From Rugosibacter aromaticivorans (GTDB lineage Bacteria; Pseudomonadota; Gammaproteobacteria; Burkholderiales; Rhodocyclaceae): 64,000 bases of DNA. The DNA is taken from NCBI RefSeq assembly GCF_000934545.1, contig NZ_CP010554.1, positions 806,001 through 870,000 of the forward strand. The letters are read 5' to 3'. This document shows, in pieces, positions 62,921-64,000 of this stretch. The notes beneath the pieces were generated by a model. That model searched no databases and had not been told where the DNA came from. It saw only the letters and a list, made by a program, of their open reading frames with translations. Made by a program: the position numbers and the translations under genes. Position 1 is the first letter of the stretch; each line of letters opens with the position of its first letter.

Positions 62921-64000
62921 ATGTCAACTGATTATGAAAATGTTCGCCACGCGATAGCTCAGCGTTTTCTGAATTCGAGTGATATTCCGAAAGAAGTTTT
63001 TTCGGATCCGGATGTCTATCAAGAAGAGCTCAAGCGTTTCTTTTATGGCCGCTATTGGCATCCTGTGGCGCATCGCGCGGAATTGCCTCAGCCGGATAGC
63101 TTCAAGACAGCCTGGCTTGGTGAAGTGCCACTGCTGGTAACCCGTTCAGCGCAGACCGATGAGATCCGTGTGTTGGTCAATGCTTGCGCACACCGCGGCG
63201 CGCTGCTTGAGCAACGCACCTGGGGCGAAGCGAAGGAATTTGAATGTTCTTATCATCGCTGGCTGTTTGATGCGCAGGGCCAGTTTCTTGGTGCGCCAGG
63301 CCGGAAAGAATTTCGCCCCGACTTTCGGGAGGAAGATTACAGCTTGCGTCGTTTGCGTGTTTCAGAGCATGCGGGCTTAATTTTCGTCACGCTCGATGAA
63401 AGCACCCCCAGCCTGGCTGAATTTCTTGGTGATGCTCTGGCACCGCTTTCTGATTCCCTGCTGGATGATGGCAAACTCACCCTGTTGGGCTACCAGCGTG
63501 TGATTTATCAGGCGAACTGGAAGGCTTATATTGATAACGACCCTTACCATGCTCCGTTACTGCATAAGGCGTTCCATATGCTGGGATGGCAAGGCGCTGC
63601 AGGCCAGCTTGTTTCCACCCAGCCTTATGGTCATCTATGTATTTTGTACGCAGTCAAAAAATATCAAGACAATGGCTATCTGGCGGACCCCAGCGTTGTT
63701 GAATTCCGGGGAACAGATGACCGAGCGCGCGTGATTGCCTTACGCCCAGTCACCGGTATTACGAAACATGTGGATACGATCAATGTGCGCTTTGCACGCC
63801 CTTTGGGTCCCGATCGGACTGAGGTCTGGTACGCCTTTTTCGGACATGCGAGTGACACGGCAGCGTTCGCTATGCATCGTGTCCGTCAATCGTCTAACCT
63901 GCTCGGACCGAGTGGATTCATCAGCATCGAGGACGCAGCCATTTATAACCGGCTGCAAGCGACTGCACGCGATGGCGGTTATCAGCGCTTCGTGAAAGGG
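62921..64000 (+). CDS. Rieske non-haem iron oxygenase, alpha-type (3' end outside window)
   Basis: 360 residues are visible from ATG 62921 (MSTDYENVRHAIAQRFL), preceded by GGGGAGAGG; the frame is open to the window end. Rieske motifs are CAHRGALLE and CSYHRW, the latter with Arg in place of the usual Gly after His. Catalytic site NDPYHAPLLHKAFH with two His, and a late Asp in SIEDAAIYN. It is divergent from the two other alpha subunits in this window. Fifteen bases after the propeller gene, so part of the same operon. Substrate is unknown. Confidence 0.88.
   Translation, partial: MSTDYENVRHAIAQRFLNSSDIPKEVFSDPDVYQEELKRFFYGRYWHPVAHRAELPQPDSFKTAWLGEVPLLVTRSAQTDEIRVLVNACAHRGALLEQRTWGEAKEFECSYHRWLFDAQGQFLGAPGRKEFRPDFREEDYSLRRLRVSEHAGLIFVTLDESTPSLAEFLGDALAPLSDSLLDDGKLTLLGYQRVIYQANWKAYIDNDPYHAPLLHKAFHMLGWQGAAGQLVSTQPYGHLCILYAVKKYQDNGYLADPSVVEFRGTDDRARVIALRPVTGITKHVDTINVRFARPLGPDRTEVWYAFFGHASDTAAFAMHRVRQSSNLLGPSGFISIEDAAIYNRLQATARDGGYQRFVKG

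Overview
The window reads as chromosome of an aromatic-degrading betaproteobacterium. The best evidence is the TCA gene order at 15.5-33.2 kb (acnB, CitE-like lyase, mdh facing gntR-sdhCDAB-sdhE-gltA-sucA-sucB-lpd-zapE), which is typical of Burkholderiales/Rhodocyclales-type genomes. Base composition is moderate, and the defence genes are visibly richer in G+C than most neighbours. No rRNA, tRNA or CRISPR array was recognised.

Layout. 1-2.1 kb: the 3' end of uvrB, a bacteriohemerythrin and a TonB-like protein. 2.3-15.4 kb: a co-directional defence island. It holds a large helicase/PD-(D/E)XK restriction enzyme, a DUF4062/histidine-kinase-like ATPase, a beta-class DNA methyltransferase, a catalytically degenerate long Argonaute (pAgo) overlapping a PD-(D/E)XK nuclease gene, and an SF1 helicase with a RelE-like N-terminus. 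The Argonaute pair is AT-richer and looks like a cassette nested inside a restriction-modification-like operon. 15.5-33.2 kb: the TCA/2-oxoglutarate dehydrogenase block, with a palindrome in the mdh/gntR divergent promoter. 33.2-34.2 kb: bcp and slyD, overlapping. 34.3-41.7 kb: a minus-strand marR-cytochrome b561-yceI-RND efflux operon with a clear MarR-type operator. 41.85-43.18 kb: a complete IS4-family insertion sequence with 18-bp perfect ends and a 9-bp target duplication; it rewrote the last codons of the adjacent lysR gene.

43.2-64 kb: an aromatic catabolic island. A LysR regulator diverges from a Rieske ferredoxin, a luciferase-like monooxygenase, an alpha/beta hydrolase, a ferredoxin reductase, nahE- and nahD-like genes and a NahAc/NahAd-like dioxygenase. 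These are followed by a DUF1302/DUF1329 envelope pair, a dihydrodiol-dehydrogenase-like SDR, a flavin reductase and a catechol 2,3-dioxygenase-type enzyme. A second oxygenase pair then leads into an unusual set: an AprA/SdhA-like flavoprotein, a 2[4Fe-4S] ferredoxin, an Asp-box propeller and a third Rieske oxygenase cut by the window end. Together the genes suggest ring dihydroxylation, rearomatisation, meta cleavage and naphthalene-type side-chain processing, with one ferredoxin/reductase pair probably serving several oxygenases.

The window also carries a dispersed ~28-bp repeat (core AAAAGTCGGCGCTGG): seven clear copies plus one degenerate, in both orientations. Some copies are intergenic and some lie in frame inside proteins, and two bracket the defence island.
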